Positions 48,991-56,840 of a stretch of DNA of 64,000 bases are shown piece by piece; position 1 is the first letter of the stretch, and the number at the start of each line of letters is the position of its first letter. The position numbers and the translations under genes were made by a program. Origin of the DNA: Marinomonas transparens (lineage in GTDB: Bacteria; Pseudomonadota; Gammaproteobacteria; Pseudomonadales; Marinomonadaceae); contig NZ_JAEMNX010000003.1 in NCBI RefSeq assembly GCF_016463975.1, positions 62,001 to 126,000 of the forward strand, in the 5' to 3' direction. The notes beneath the pieces were generated by a model, which saw only the letters and a list, made by a program, of their open reading frames with translations, was not told the DNA's origin and did no database searches.

Positions 48991-49410
48991 TTAAAAATCT
49001 GGTTCAGGATAAGTTTGTGCCCAATTAGTTTGGGAGCCTGCATCATCCGCCGCTGATGGCTCAGATGCTTTGTTCACACTATCCAGTAGCAGAAACTCGT
49101 CCGCGTCCACTTCGGTCAATCGATGCTTAATGCCATCTTTCTCCCATGAGCGCGTGCGCTGAGGCCCTTGAACAAAAAGCTTCGCTCCTTTTTGGATCAA
49201 ATCTTTTGCTCTCAGCCCTAACTTAAATCCACCACGATCTCGAAAAACGACCCGATGCCATTCCGTATGCTCTTTGAGCTCATTGGATTGACGGTCGCGC
49301 CATTTCTCAGAAGTGGCCAGCGAAATGCTGGTCACCAAATCACCTGATGGATAGGCTCGCGTCTCTGGCTCAGCGCCAACGTAGCCTATGAGTGTTACTT
49401 GGTTTTTCAT
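48991..49410 (-). CDS. ssb: Single-stranded DNA-binding protein
   Basis: Binds ssDNA during ICE recombination and transfer. The 139-residue protein has an OB fold: NQVTLIGYVGAEPETRAYPSGDLV, SLATSEKW, EWHRVVF, and GAKLFVQGPQRTRSW. The C-terminal tail is acidic and ends E-P-D-F, rather than the D-D-D-I-P-F tip of chromosomal SSB, so it may bind different partners. It follows the small membrane gene by 15 bp and has a plain SD (GAGGAG) with no hairpin, so the first two genes are probably translated together. Confidence 0.94.
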   Translation of the reverse strand: MKNQVTLIGYVGAEPETRAYPSGDLVTSISLATSEKWRDRQSNELKEHTEWHRVVFRDRGGFKLGLRAKDLIQKGAKLFVQGPQRTRSWEKDGIKHRLTEVDADEFLLLDSVNKASEPSAADDAGSQTNWAQTYPEPDF

Positions 49411-49425
49411 GATGTTCTCCTCGTC

Positions 49426-49752
49426 TTAGTTGAACTCTGTGCACACAGTCGCTTCTACCCGGCTGGGCAAAGAAGACTGACGACGCAGATAGGTTGGTAT
49501 TTCGAGTAAAGCCATGTCGTACTGATGTGGCTCTTTGTAAAACGCAGATGTCAAACGGGGCATACCAGGAGCTTTAGGCACTGCCATTGGACGACGTTTT
49601 GGTGTTGGTGTGAGCAATCGCTTGATTTGAGTAAGTACAAATCGAAACGGGCGCACGCATTGACGAGCAAGCAATCGCAAAAGCGACCAGCTCAGTTTTG
49701 CAAGCAACATAATGCCTGCGATTTGGATAATAAACCCGAAGATATATTCCAT
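49426..49752 (-). CDS. Small membrane protein (s063-like position)
   Basis: A 108-residue protein with an N-terminal membrane helix (YIFGFIIQIAGIMLLAKLSW) and a basic, proline-rich cytosolic tail (TPTPKRRPMAVPKAPGMPRL). It is first in the leftward ssb-bet-exo series. Function unknown. Its leader carries the strongest pair of hairpins in the series. Confidence 0.75.
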   Translation of the reverse strand: MEYIFGFIIQIAGIMLLAKLSWSLLRLLARQCVRPFRFVLTQIKRLLTPTPKRRPMAVPKAPGMPRLTSAFYKEPHQYDMALLEIPTYLRRQSSLPSRVEATVCTEFN

Positions 49753-49753
49753 T

Positions 49754-49818
49754 GGTGACTCCTTAATTTGGTTTTGAAGGAGTCACCCCCAACTGGGGAA
49801 AACTCCCCCAGTTGGGTG
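49754..49818 (-). promoter_or_regulatory. Double-hairpin leader of the small membrane gene
   Basis: First stem CCCAACTGGGG / CCCCAGTTGGG (11 bp, perfect). Second stem GGTGACTCCTT / AAGGAGTCACC (11 bp, perfect), and its 3' arm is the AAGGAG ribosome site just before the ATG at 49752. The strongest of the nine leaders. Confidence 0.85.
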
Positions 49819-49852
49819 GTGAAAAGGCGAACCGTAAGGAACGCATGGTTGA

Positions 49853-50119
49853 GCATGTAGAAACATGCAGGCTATTTGTTTAAGGAGGCTAGCTACCTCT
49901 TAGTGCCACTGAGAAAACTCAGCGGCGGGCTTCCTTTGAGCTCATGCTCTCAGGCGCAGATATCACTGAAACAGATCAGCAATATTTGATAGTCAGTGTA
50001 ACCGTCTTATCCAGACAGGGTAGTTAGAAAGATGCTCAATTCTTCCACCTAGCTGAAAGGCCATTACCTCACAGAGGATTAGGCTAGGGACTGATTATTG
50101 TCATATCAGGAGCAAACTT
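49853..50119. ncRNA. Structured intergenic region, candidate RNA or DNA element
   Basis: Contains consecutive hairpins: GCATGT-AGAA-ACATGC (49853-49868), AGGAGG/CCTCTT (49883-49901), GCC-A-CTGAG-AAAA-CTCAG-C-GGC (49905-49926), TGAG/CTCA (49937-49952), and a CCTAGC/GCTAGG stem enclosing CCTC-ACA-GAGG (50048-50088). No open frame runs through it. The region lies between two divergent genes, so it should also carry their promoters. The orientation is not settled. Confidence 0.4.
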
Positions 50120-50722
50120 ATGGCCCAAGCAAAACCCAATTACTCAAAACCCATCTTTGAACAATCATTCACAATTAATAGCTTACAGGCGCAACGTGTC
50201 GTTGACCGTGTTTTTAGACGGACGGTCAGTGCGCTTTACGGAATCGATGTCATCCTGCGCATCATTGGCGATGAGAACGAAATTGATGAAGTGGAACAGA
50301 TCATTAGCCAGTTGATCGAGGATTGCGCTAAGGCGGTAGACAACGAACAAGCTCGTTTGGACAAATTGATGGAGTCCAACGGTATCGATGAAGTACCTGA
50401 CTACACCGACCCGATAACCTTCAACGCAAAAATCAGCTCGCCCCAGGTTGGCCAGTTTGTCGGCTTAGTTCGCAAACTCGATGCGTTGATGATCTCAATG
50501 GACACACTCTGGTTATCTAGCGTGCTTAGCAATAAGCAACGTGTTGATGGTAACTACGCATGGCAACAGCGCATCATCAAACTGGCTAGGCGCATTATTG
50601 ATATCGAAATTCGAGCACGAAAATCAGCCCAAGCTAAGGGTAAAGAAGCAGAAGTTGAACAAGCGGTGCCTTCAACCGATGACGATATCACTGAAGAGGA
50701 GACAGATACTCCCTCCAACTAG
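50120..50722 (+). CDS. DUF1845-like ICE protein
   Basis: A 200-residue protein resembling the DUF1845 family (ICE proteins, some grouped with AcaB-like regulators). The N-terminus is FTINSLQAQRVVDRVFRRTVSALYGIDVILRIIGDENEIDEVE, then helices with WLSSVLSNKQRVDGNYAW and RIIDIEIRARKSAQA, then an acidic tail (DDDITEEETDTPSN). It is divergent from the ssb block across a structured 290-bp region. Its role could be regulatory or in transfer. Confidence 0.6.
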   Translation: MAQAKPNYSKPIFEQSFTINSLQAQRVVDRVFRRTVSALYGIDVILRIIGDENEIDEVEQIISQLIEDCAKAVDNEQARLDKLMESNGIDEVPDYTDPITFNAKISSPQVGQFVGLVRKLDALMISMDTLWLSSVLSNKQRVDGNYAWQQRIIKLARRIIDIEIRARKSAQAKGKEAEVEQAVPSTDDDITEEETDTPSN

Positions 50723-50735
50723 CCAGCTATCAAAC

Positions 50736-50754
50736 CTGTCTCTTATACACAAGT
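50736..50754 (+). repeat. Tn5/IS50-like outer end, isolated
   Basis: CTGTCTCTTATACACAAGT matches the outer end of IS50/Tn5 at 18 of 19 positions (only position 4 differs) and the synthetic mosaic end at 17 of 19. It is followed by CCCCAA-GCCCCTGA-TTGGGG, a hairpin at 50755-50774. I find no matching partner end in the rest of the window. Confidence 0.6.
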
Positions 50755-50774
50755 CCCCAAGCCCCTGATTGGGG

Positions 50775-51171
50775 ATTTGTTGAACTAAATTTTTGTTCCA
50801 TGATCAGATCATCTTAGAATTAACAAGGATGGTGCTACTGGTTAATGCATGGGTTAAGTAACCGTTAGATAAGGCTTGTTGAACGCTTTGCAAAGGGTTT
50901 CTAAAGAGTTAGGGCTCCTTTTACATGAACACCGCCCGTTTGCCAAGTCACAAATAGCTCATAGGTTCGATTGCACTCTTACATTCGCCCTATCTACGGG
51001 TATTTCATACTTGGCCATTATGGAATTTGCCAGCAGGAACCTATCTGAAAAATAGCATCATGTGCCAAGAGGTACCTCGGGTTTGGTCTGCTGTGGTTCG
51101 ACCTATTTCGCCATTCATAACTTCTGTAATCGGATGGACGATTTTCTATCGTGCCTGCTTCTTATGAACTG
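50775..51171. other. IS debris without recognisable gene
   Basis: About 400 bp after the Tn5-like end. The leftward strand has a 33-codon open stretch ending at about 50806 that might be a transposase C-terminus, but I cannot place it in a family. Otherwise no gene, repeat or site is supported. Confidence 0.35.
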
Positions 51172-51297
51172 TCACAATGCTATTGCACAACGGTAATGCT
51201 CTTCTCGAGTCAGGATCACCCAAGCAATAGGGGTCATTTTGTTTGCCAAAGTGATCGCTACCTTGTTTCGGTGCTTATGCTCAAGCAGTGATTCTAC
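51172..51297 (-). pseudogene. IS110-family transposase C-terminal remnant
   Basis: The leftward strand encodes LLEHKHRNKVAITLANKM followed by TPIAWVILTREEHYR, then a stop at 51172-51174. The K-V-A-x-x-L-A-N-K-M ... W-x-x-L pattern is the conserved end of IS110/IS1111 transposases. The frame is blocked upstream by a stop at about 51298, so it is a decayed fragment. Neither end of the element is recognisable. Confidence 0.75.
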
Positions 51298-51585
51298 TCA
51301 GTGATAGCCACCTGACTATCCCGCTTGCTATCGGCGCCAAATATGCCTTATCAGTGATTTCGCTCCCTGTACCAATTATTAGACGCCTTAAATCACCATT
51401 ATTATACGAAGATATGTATGACATCAGGAACAGGTGGAGAGGCAAAAGCAAGCGGCGCATACTCTTGAATATCGAGTAGGTTTAAAAATACACTAGCTGT
51501 GTAGCCATCGTATCAATAAATTGTGATTCATATTTTATTTTGACCCCTATCATGTCTGTACCTTGTGCGGGAGTTGTCGAATATC

Positions 51586-52548
51586 TTAATGTGATGATAC
51601 ATAATCTATATTTTGCGTTGGGGGGTAGGAAAAGTTTTCTTTGAGTCTTTTTACTTCTGTTGCAGGCGGTAATCCGAACAAGCGCTTGAATTCACGATTG
51701 AACTGAGAAGGGCTTTCATATCCCACTGCATGACACGCGGTGCTCGCAGGTATCGCTTGGCGAAGCATCATCATTCTGGCTTGATGAAGACGAACAGATT
51801 TTACATATTGCATCGGTGTCATGTGAGTTATCGCCTTAAAATGAGTACAGAACGTGGGGACACTCATTTGTGCTATAGCAGCTAAGGTCGCCAAATTAAG
51901 TACATTTGAGTACTCAGAATGAATATACTTCAATACTTGGCTGACTTTACCAAATTGACCTCGCATACTGACCGCTGAACGTATCACATTTCCTTGTGAT
52001 CCCGTCAGAAAATGAAAATACAATTCTCGAAGTAATGATTGCCCGAGTGCAGCGACATCAAGGGGTTTGTCTAAAACGTGTAAAAAGCGCGTCACACAAT
52101 CTTGTAGTTCGGGTGTCATTGGGCTTGCGATCATACTTTCTGGCGTTAATTCCGTTGGACGATCTGGGTCTTGCTGTTCAATGAGAAGTATCAACTCCGC
52201 TGCCAGTTTAAAATCGAGAGTGATATAAATGGCCAACAACGGTTTATTGAAGCTCGCTTCGGTTTCCATGGAAAATGGCACAGGTATCGATACCGCCAGA
52301 TACTGACTCTCGTCGTATATATAACATTGATCGCCAAAATACCCGTGTTTTCTTCCCTGGCAAACAATCACAATTCCTGGTTCGTATAAGACTGGTGTTT
52401 TGGTTAATTTACGGTTGGAGCGAAGTAAGCGTACGTCCTTCATTGACGTCAGGTTATAACCTTCCTTCGGAGCGAGCTGTTGCATTTGTCCGATAATACG
52501 TTGATGGATAATATGTTGATGCTCGGGCATATAAAGTGAAGCGTTCAT
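51586..52548 (-). CDS. AraC-family transcriptional regulator
   Basis: A 320-residue regulator. The N-terminal half resembles the AraC_N (PF06719-like) cupin domain (EPGIVIVCQGRKHGYFGDQCYIYD). The C-terminal part has two helix-turn-helices, with LNLATLAAIAQMSVPTFCTHFKAITHMTP and the second AIPASTACHAVGYESPSQFNREFKRLFG. It is divergent from an SDR gene 125 bp away and probably controls it; the inducer is unknown. Confidence 0.88.
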   Translation of the reverse strand: MNASLYMPEHQHIIHQRIIGQMQQLAPKEGYNLTSMKDVRLLRSNRKLTKTPVLYEPGIVIVCQGRKHGYFGDQCYIYDESQYLAVSIPVPFSMETEASFNKPLLAIYITLDFKLAAELILLIEQQDPDRPTELTPESMIASPMTPELQDCVTRFLHVLDKPLDVAALGQSLLRELYFHFLTGSQGNVIRSAVSMRGQFGKVSQVLKYIHSEYSNVLNLATLAAIAQMSVPTFCTHFKAITHMTPMQYVKSVRLHQARMMMLRQAIPASTACHAVGYESPSQFNREFKRLFGLPPATEVKRLKENFSYPPTQNIDYVSSH

Positions 52549-52672
52549 AGAGACTCGCTAAGCGGCCAGCTAACGGATTCATAATTATAGGCAATAATTT
52601 AAGTATTTTCGACCTGATATCCATCAAATCAACATAATAATATGCATTTCTCAGAACAAGAGAGGGAATCAT

Positions 52673-53506
52673 ATGTTATCTTATCGCACCATTCTTATTA
52701 CCGGGGTTAGTAGCGGATTTGGGCGCGCACTAGCCGAACAAGCTTTACAAGCTGGCCATCGCGTTATCGGTACAGTTCGTAACGAAGCAGACAAAATTGC
52801 ATTTGAGATGCTCGACCATCATCGAGCCATCGGGCGTATTCTGGATGTGACGAACCATGAAGATATCGATAGACTGATTAGGGACATAGAATCACACATA
52901 GCTCCTATTGATGTGTTAGTAAATAATGCTGGTTATGGGCATGAAGGTTTACTTGAAGAGTCGTCAATGCAGGAAATAAAAAGGCAATTCGAAGTGAACG
53001 TATTTGGCGCAGTTGCATTGATGAAATGTGTTGTGCCATTTATGCGTCAAAGACGTAAAGGTAGAATATTAAACATAACCTCTATGGGAGGCTATATCAC
53101 GATGCCTGGAATTTCTGACTACTGTGGTAGTAAATTTGCTTTGGTTGGTATTTCTGAAGCCGTAGGAAAGGAACTTGAACCGTTCAATATCTTTGTTACA
53201 TCGGTTGCTCCTGGTTCTTTTCGCACCGATTGGGCTGGTCGTTCAATGGTTCGAACGCCGAGAATGATTCGTGATTATGATGAAAGCTTCGATCCTGTCA
53301 GAAAAGCAAGAGAAGATAAAAACGGTAAGCAGTTAGGTGATCCAGTGAAAGCTGCGAAAGCGATGCTTAAACTCATCGACAGCCCCCATCCACCCAGCCA
53401 CTTATTGCTAGGGAGTGATGCTTTGTCATTGGTGCGTTCACAGCTAGCCGATATGCACAAATTAATGGATGATTGGGAAGACTTAACTTGTTCTACGGAT
53501 GGCTAG
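52673..53506 (+). CDS. Short-chain dehydrogenase/reductase
   Basis: A 277-residue NAD(P)-dependent oxidoreductase with TGVSSGFGRALAEQ (cofactor loop), NNAGYGHEG, and the catalytic Y-C-G-S-K, with serine in ITSMGGY. The C-terminus has the longer extension found in the SDR subfamily of oxidoreductases paired with AraC regulators. Substrate unknown. The start ATG follows GAGGG at 7 bp. Confidence 0.9.
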   Translation: MLSYRTILITGVSSGFGRALAEQALQAGHRVIGTVRNEADKIAFEMLDHHRAIGRILDVTNHEDIDRLIRDIESHIAPIDVLVNNAGYGHEGLLEESSMQEIKRQFEVNVFGAVALMKCVVPFMRQRRKGRILNITSMGGYITMPGISDYCGSKFALVGISEAVGKELEPFNIFVTSVAPGSFRTDWAGRSMVRTPRMIRDYDESFDPVRKAREDKNGKQLGDPVKAAKAMLKLIDSPHPPSHLLLGSDALSLVRSQLADMHKLMDDWEDLTCSTDG

Positions 53507-53512
53507 ATAGCT

Positions 53513-53652
53513 GTTCCTAAATATGTACCACTTTTGGTGACGAAGCAGATATCGATAAGCAGACCTTCCGCGCCAGGGTAGGCGCGGCAGAGCCCCAAGA
53601 ATGGGGCATGCGTGTCTGTGTTCGATATCTGCCTTGACCTACAATTAGGAAC
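53513..53652. repeat. Nested inverted-repeat element of about 140 bp
   Basis: Outer arms GTTCCTAA and TTAGGAAC, inner arms GCAGATATCGA and TCGATATCTGC, and two hairpins inside: CCGCGCC/GGCGCGG (53568-53587) and GCCCCA/TGGGGC (53592-53607). It would fold as a multi-branch cruciform or RNA. It looks like a MITE or a folded recombination site; no known family is recognised. Confidence 0.6.
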
Positions 53653-53844
53653 GATTATTTGCTATTGAAACCAGATATGAGGTTAGCTATTAATGAAAAC
53701 CGAATCAGTGAAATTTGTCAGGCTATGGTCATTTAACAGTAAGCGCCAATCGAACCCCATCTCCCAATAGAGTCATCCAGCAGGTAGGATGTTATTGCAG
53801 ATCTAAAAGCGAATGATTGGCAATCGAATGCCATACAGAAGCAA

Positions 53845-54108
53845 ATGATTTGGGCGAGCGTTATAGCCTCTGTTGATAGTAAAACTCAAAGGAATCGCTT
53901 TAACATTATCAAACAGAAGCTAGTCAAAAAGTATGGCTGGAATTGGTATAACGCCTGTGACAAAAGAGTAAAAAATGCTTTTTCCGCTCGAAAATGGATA
54001 GAAAACCGTTCATTCGAACCCGACTCAGCATATATGGGGAGCATGTTTTTACGCGAAGTTCCCAACGAACACGTTATTGCCGCTCTTAAATCAATACCAG
54101 CCAACTAA
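53845..54108 (+). CDS. Hypothetical protein, 87 aa
   Basis: Not recognised. The open frame extends upstream of the ATG without a good ribosome site. It encodes a basic protein (NRFNIIKQKLVKKYGWNWYNACDKRVKNAFSARKW). It could be the remnant of a longer gene, given the disturbed surroundings. Confidence 0.35.
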   Translation: MIWASVIASVDSKTQRNRFNIIKQKLVKKYGWNWYNACDKRVKNAFSARKWIENRSFEPDSAYMGSMFLREVPNEHVIAALKSIPAN

Positions 54109-54121
54109 ATTCACATCATTC

Positions 54122-54310
54122 TTAAAATAACTCTCCATTACGGCACAGGAAAGTTGCTTCATTACTAACAATAGGATCATCAGCAATCATCTGATTAGGT
54201 CGGAAATTCGAACCAAGCGTTACACCTAACAGATATAGATTTCCATTATGAGCACAAAACATAGGGCCTCCAGAGTCACCTGGCGCTGTACTTGTGTTGT
54301 TACTTGCATG
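54122..54310 (-). pseudogene. Trypsin-like (S1) serine protease C-terminal fragment
   Basis: The leftward frame contains NNTSTAPGDSGGPMFC, which carries the S1 catalytic serine in GDSGGP, followed by YLLGVTLGSNFRPNQ and an ending EATFLCRNGELF. The upstream part (catalytic His and Asp) is missing: the sequence changes at about 54310 into an unrelated terminator. The enzyme cannot be active. Confidence 0.75.
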
Positions 54311-54336
54311 AAAAAAAACCCACTTTCGTGGGCTTT
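54311..54336 (-). terminator. Rho-independent terminator of phage-type remnant
   Basis: In leftward RNA, GCCCAC-GAAA-GTGGG then eight U residues. It ends the antirepressor remnant just to the right and abuts the truncated protease. Confidence 0.85.
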
Positions 54337-54354
54337 GTTGTGTATACGGCTTAG

Positions 54355-54774
54355 AAATCAACGAAGTTACGTTGGGCGAGGTCTTTGACGCGGGTGATGT
54401 TGTCGTTCACTCAGTCGGGTGTGCGGAGCTGGGCGATTTGGGTTTGCTTATTTTTCAAGGAAAGTGCGCACGGCTTGGATAGGGTCGACGAGTTCTTTCG
54501 AGGTAACCACCACTGGGTTGCTTTCCAGTTTCATGGCTTTGATCATGTTGTTGAGGACTTGGTATTTTTCGAGATCTTGGAAGTGGTGTGTTTGGTTAGC
54601 TGGTGCGGGAAGGTGTTTTTGTTGGTGGAGTCGTTTTTCGCAGTCGATGAAATGACGTCTGGCTTGTTTGCCCTTCTCGTTACGTTCGACCATGGCCAGT
54701 TCTTTTGCCATGTCTAGGGTGACGAAATACTCTTTTACTTTTTGCGTCCTAGATTTTGCGCTCGCATTTAACAA
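54355..54774 (-). pseudogene. Phage antirepressor (AntA/AntB-like) remnant
   Basis: The open part (54448-54774) encodes YFVTLDMAKELAMVERNEKG and KQARRHFIDCEKRL, typical of AntA/AntB/KilA-N antirepressors in phages. Beyond its stop at 54448 the similarity continues in other frames (LRTPD, then NDNITRVKDLAQRNFVDF), interrupted by stops. The N-terminus looks truncated too. A decayed prophage gene. Confidence 0.65.
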
Positions 54775-54846
54775 AAGAGGGAGTATCCCTTTTTGTATTT
54801 CCTATATTAACAACTTCTATTGTTGTAAGGTTTCTTGATCACCTTT

Positions 54847-55791
54847 TCAACTTCGAGGATTCCGCTCAAGATATTCTATCAATGTATCAAGAAAGATACG
54901 TACACGATTGGAAAGAAATTGGCGATTAGGATAAAGCGAATGAATTGCAACCTCGTCTAGGGATAGTTCATCGATACTTAAAGGGATAAGCCGTCCTGCT
55001 TTTACATCATTTTTAACTAAAAATTCAGGTAATAAACTAATCCCCATTCCTGCACAGCAAGCGACACGAATTGCATCACCATTATCAAATTTTATAAATG
55101 ACTGACCTTGCAACTTAACCATATGATTATTAATGTTTTTCAATTGAAAATGGCTTATTGAACCTGAACCGTAAATTAATAACTGATGCGCGTTTAAATC
55201 AGCGAGGGTTATTGGCGCGTTATTTTTTTCCAAATAGCCAGGTGAGGCATATAGATCCACTCTCGACCGATCAATAACCCGGGTAATATATTGTGTACTT
55301 GTATATGAATCGCCGACTCTGATTGCTAAATCAACCCCTTCGTCGACTAAATCAACAATCCGGTCAGTAAAACTGATATCAAAAGAAAGTTCAGGAAATT
55401 GTTGTTGAAACTCAGAAACAAATGGGATTATGACCATTTTCCCATATCCTTCCGAAACCGTAATTCGTAGTATACCTTTCAGTTGCGTTGGCTGCGCACG
55501 TAGACTGGATTCTGCTTCTTCTATGCTGTGAAGTATCTGTAAACATCGTTCATAGAACTCTTGGCCTTCAGTTGTCAGGGTCACTTTACGAGTCGTTCGG
55601 TGAAAAAGCCGGGTTTCCAAATACTCTTCTAAGCGGGTTAACGCTTTGCCTGCTGCGGAGCGAGTTAATCCAATGCTTTTTCCAGCAGCAACAAAACTTC
55701 CTGTTTCTGCAATGGCAACAAAAATACGAATAGCGGTTAAGTCTAAAGACGTACCGTAAGGGGGTTTATTCGGGAATTTTCTGTTATTCAT
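54847..55791 (-). CDS. LysR-family transcriptional regulator
   Basis: A 314-residue regulator with an N-terminal winged HTH (AIRIFVAIAETGSFVAAGKSIGLTRSAAGKALTRLEEYLETRLFHRTTR) and a C-terminal periplasmic-binding-like effector domain of the CrgA/DmlR type. It is divergent from the alpha/beta-hydrolase gene (53-70 bp apart), and probably regulates it. Confidence 0.9.
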   Translation of the reverse strand: MNNRKFPNKPPYGTSLDLTAIRIFVAIAETGSFVAAGKSIGLTRSAAGKALTRLEEYLETRLFHRTTRKVTLTTEGQEFYERCLQILHSIEEAESSLRAQPTQLKGILRITVSEGYGKMVIIPFVSEFQQQFPELSFDISFTDRIVDLVDEGVDLAIRVGDSYTSTQYITRVIDRSRVDLYASPGYLEKNNAPITLADLNAHQLLIYGSGSISHFQLKNINNHMVKLQGQSFIKFDNGDAIRVACCAGMGISLLPEFLVKNDVKAGRLIPLSIDELSLDEVAIHSLYPNRQFLSNRVRIFLDTLIEYLERNPRS

Positions 55792-55861
55792 AAGGGAAAA
55801 CCATTCGTCAATATATCATTTATAGTCTTAATTGTAGAATTAATTGAGAGGAAGTTTCTAT

Positions 55862-56785
55862 ATGTTACCTCAAAAAGCAAAAGAGGCTTTAAATAGTTGG
55901 ATTGCAACTGCTGCACCCGTTGTAGCTAAAGTATTAAACAAATCAGACGTGTCTTGGAAAGATGTACGTGAACGGTATATGTCTGGTTTAGAAGCATTAT
56001 TTCCAGCTTCCGAAGACGTAGATTATCAAACAGAGCGTATGGGATCGGTTGATTCTCTAGTTTGCACACCTCGTAATCTGTCAGAGCAGTATCGTATCAT
56101 TTTATATATCCATGGCGGTGGGTATGTTCACGGTGGTGTCGAGGCTTATAAAGCGCTCACTGGGCATTTAGCTAAAAAACTCAGCGCCAAGGTCTATATT
56201 CCAGATTATAGACAAGCACCGGAGCATCCATTTCCAGTACCTATTGACGATGTCTATTCAGCCTACAAAGGCTTAATAAAAAAAGGTCATAATCCTAAAA
56301 ACATTAGTTTGATTGGGGACTCTGCCGGCGGCGCAATGGTTGTGACAATTATGAGAAAAGCGCGTGACGCAGGGTTACCGCTTCCTTCATCAGGTGTTGC
56401 GTTCTCGCCATGGGTTGATTTAACTCATAGTGGACGATCTGCCGTGACTCGTGATGGTGTCGATCCGATATGTAATGTTGAGTTTTTAAATAAACTCGGG
56501 CGCTTGTTTCTAGGCGACGAAATCGCAACCCATCCAGATGCTTCGCCTGTCTATGCGAATGTGCAGGGGTTATCTCCCATACTGCTTCAGTTGGGTGAGA
56601 ATGAAGTCATGCTGAGTGATGCATTACGTCTGGGAACCAACCTAGCCGAAGCAAGAGTTCGTACTTCCATTGAGATATGGCCGGGAATGTTTCATGTCTG
56701 GCACCTTTTCGCTGGAATACTGCCAGAGTCCGATCAGGCAATAGATAGTGCTGTGGCATTTATTAAAAATCATCAGATAAGTTAG
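55862..56785 (+). CDS. Alpha/beta-hydrolase, hormone-sensitive-lipase-like esterase
   Basis: A carboxylesterase of the HSL family. The 307-residue protein has the oxyanion motif YIHGGGYVHGG, nucleophile elbow IGDSAGGAM, an acidic residue in LGENEVMLSDA, and histidine in WPGMFHVWHLF. The start is the ATG at 55862, with GAGAGGAAG upstream; the frame begins earlier at a TTG. Substrate unknown; it lies next to a RidA-like gene. Confidence 0.9.
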   Translation: MLPQKAKEALNSWIATAAPVVAKVLNKSDVSWKDVRERYMSGLEALFPASEDVDYQTERMGSVDSLVCTPRNLSEQYRIILYIHGGGYVHGGVEAYKALTGHLAKKLSAKVYIPDYRQAPEHPFPVPIDDVYSAYKGLIKKGHNPKNISLIGDSAGGAMVVTIMRKARDAGLPLPSSGVAFSPWVDLTHSGRSAVTRDGVDPICNVEFLNKLGRLFLGDEIATHPDASPVYANVQGLSPILLQLGENEVMLSDALRLGTNLAEARVRTSIEIWPGMFHVWHLFAGILPESDQAIDSAVAFIKNHQIS

Positions 56786-56840
56786 TGCCACCCTACGTTA
56801 ATATATAAATATTCCATTGCTTAAGTATCAGGAGACAGTT

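Larger units (their letters stand above)
25684..50722. mobile_element. SXT/R391-family ICE, prfC-proximal part
   Basis: About 25 kb with SXT/R391 gene content and order: setR next to prfC, a Cro-like gene, accessory genes, slt, setD-setC, eex, traG-traH-traF, a variable-site gene, toprim protein, radC, cobT, cobS, exo, bet, ssb and a small membrane protein. The integrase, relaxase and traC-traN parts lie beyond the window or are lost. The boundary on the right is set at the last gene that reads like ICE backbone (ending 50722), directly before IS debris. Confidence 0.88.

Noticed and set aside
41507..49818. CRISPR array reading of the repeated intergenic hairpins
   Set aside because: The copies are about 50-65 bp, differ in sequence, and are separated by whole genes, so this is not an array.
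50800..50910. Possible IS4-type transposase C-terminus next to the Tn5-like end
   Set aside because: Only a 33-codon stretch with no conserved motif; I could not place it, so no gene is called.
51288..51479. Plus-strand 63-residue open frame
   Set aside because: It lies partly opposite the IS110 remnant and has no family resemblance or ribosome site.
53513..53652. Integron attC site
   Set aside because: The 140-bp element lacks the conserved attC core ends (GTTRRRY), although its folding is similar.
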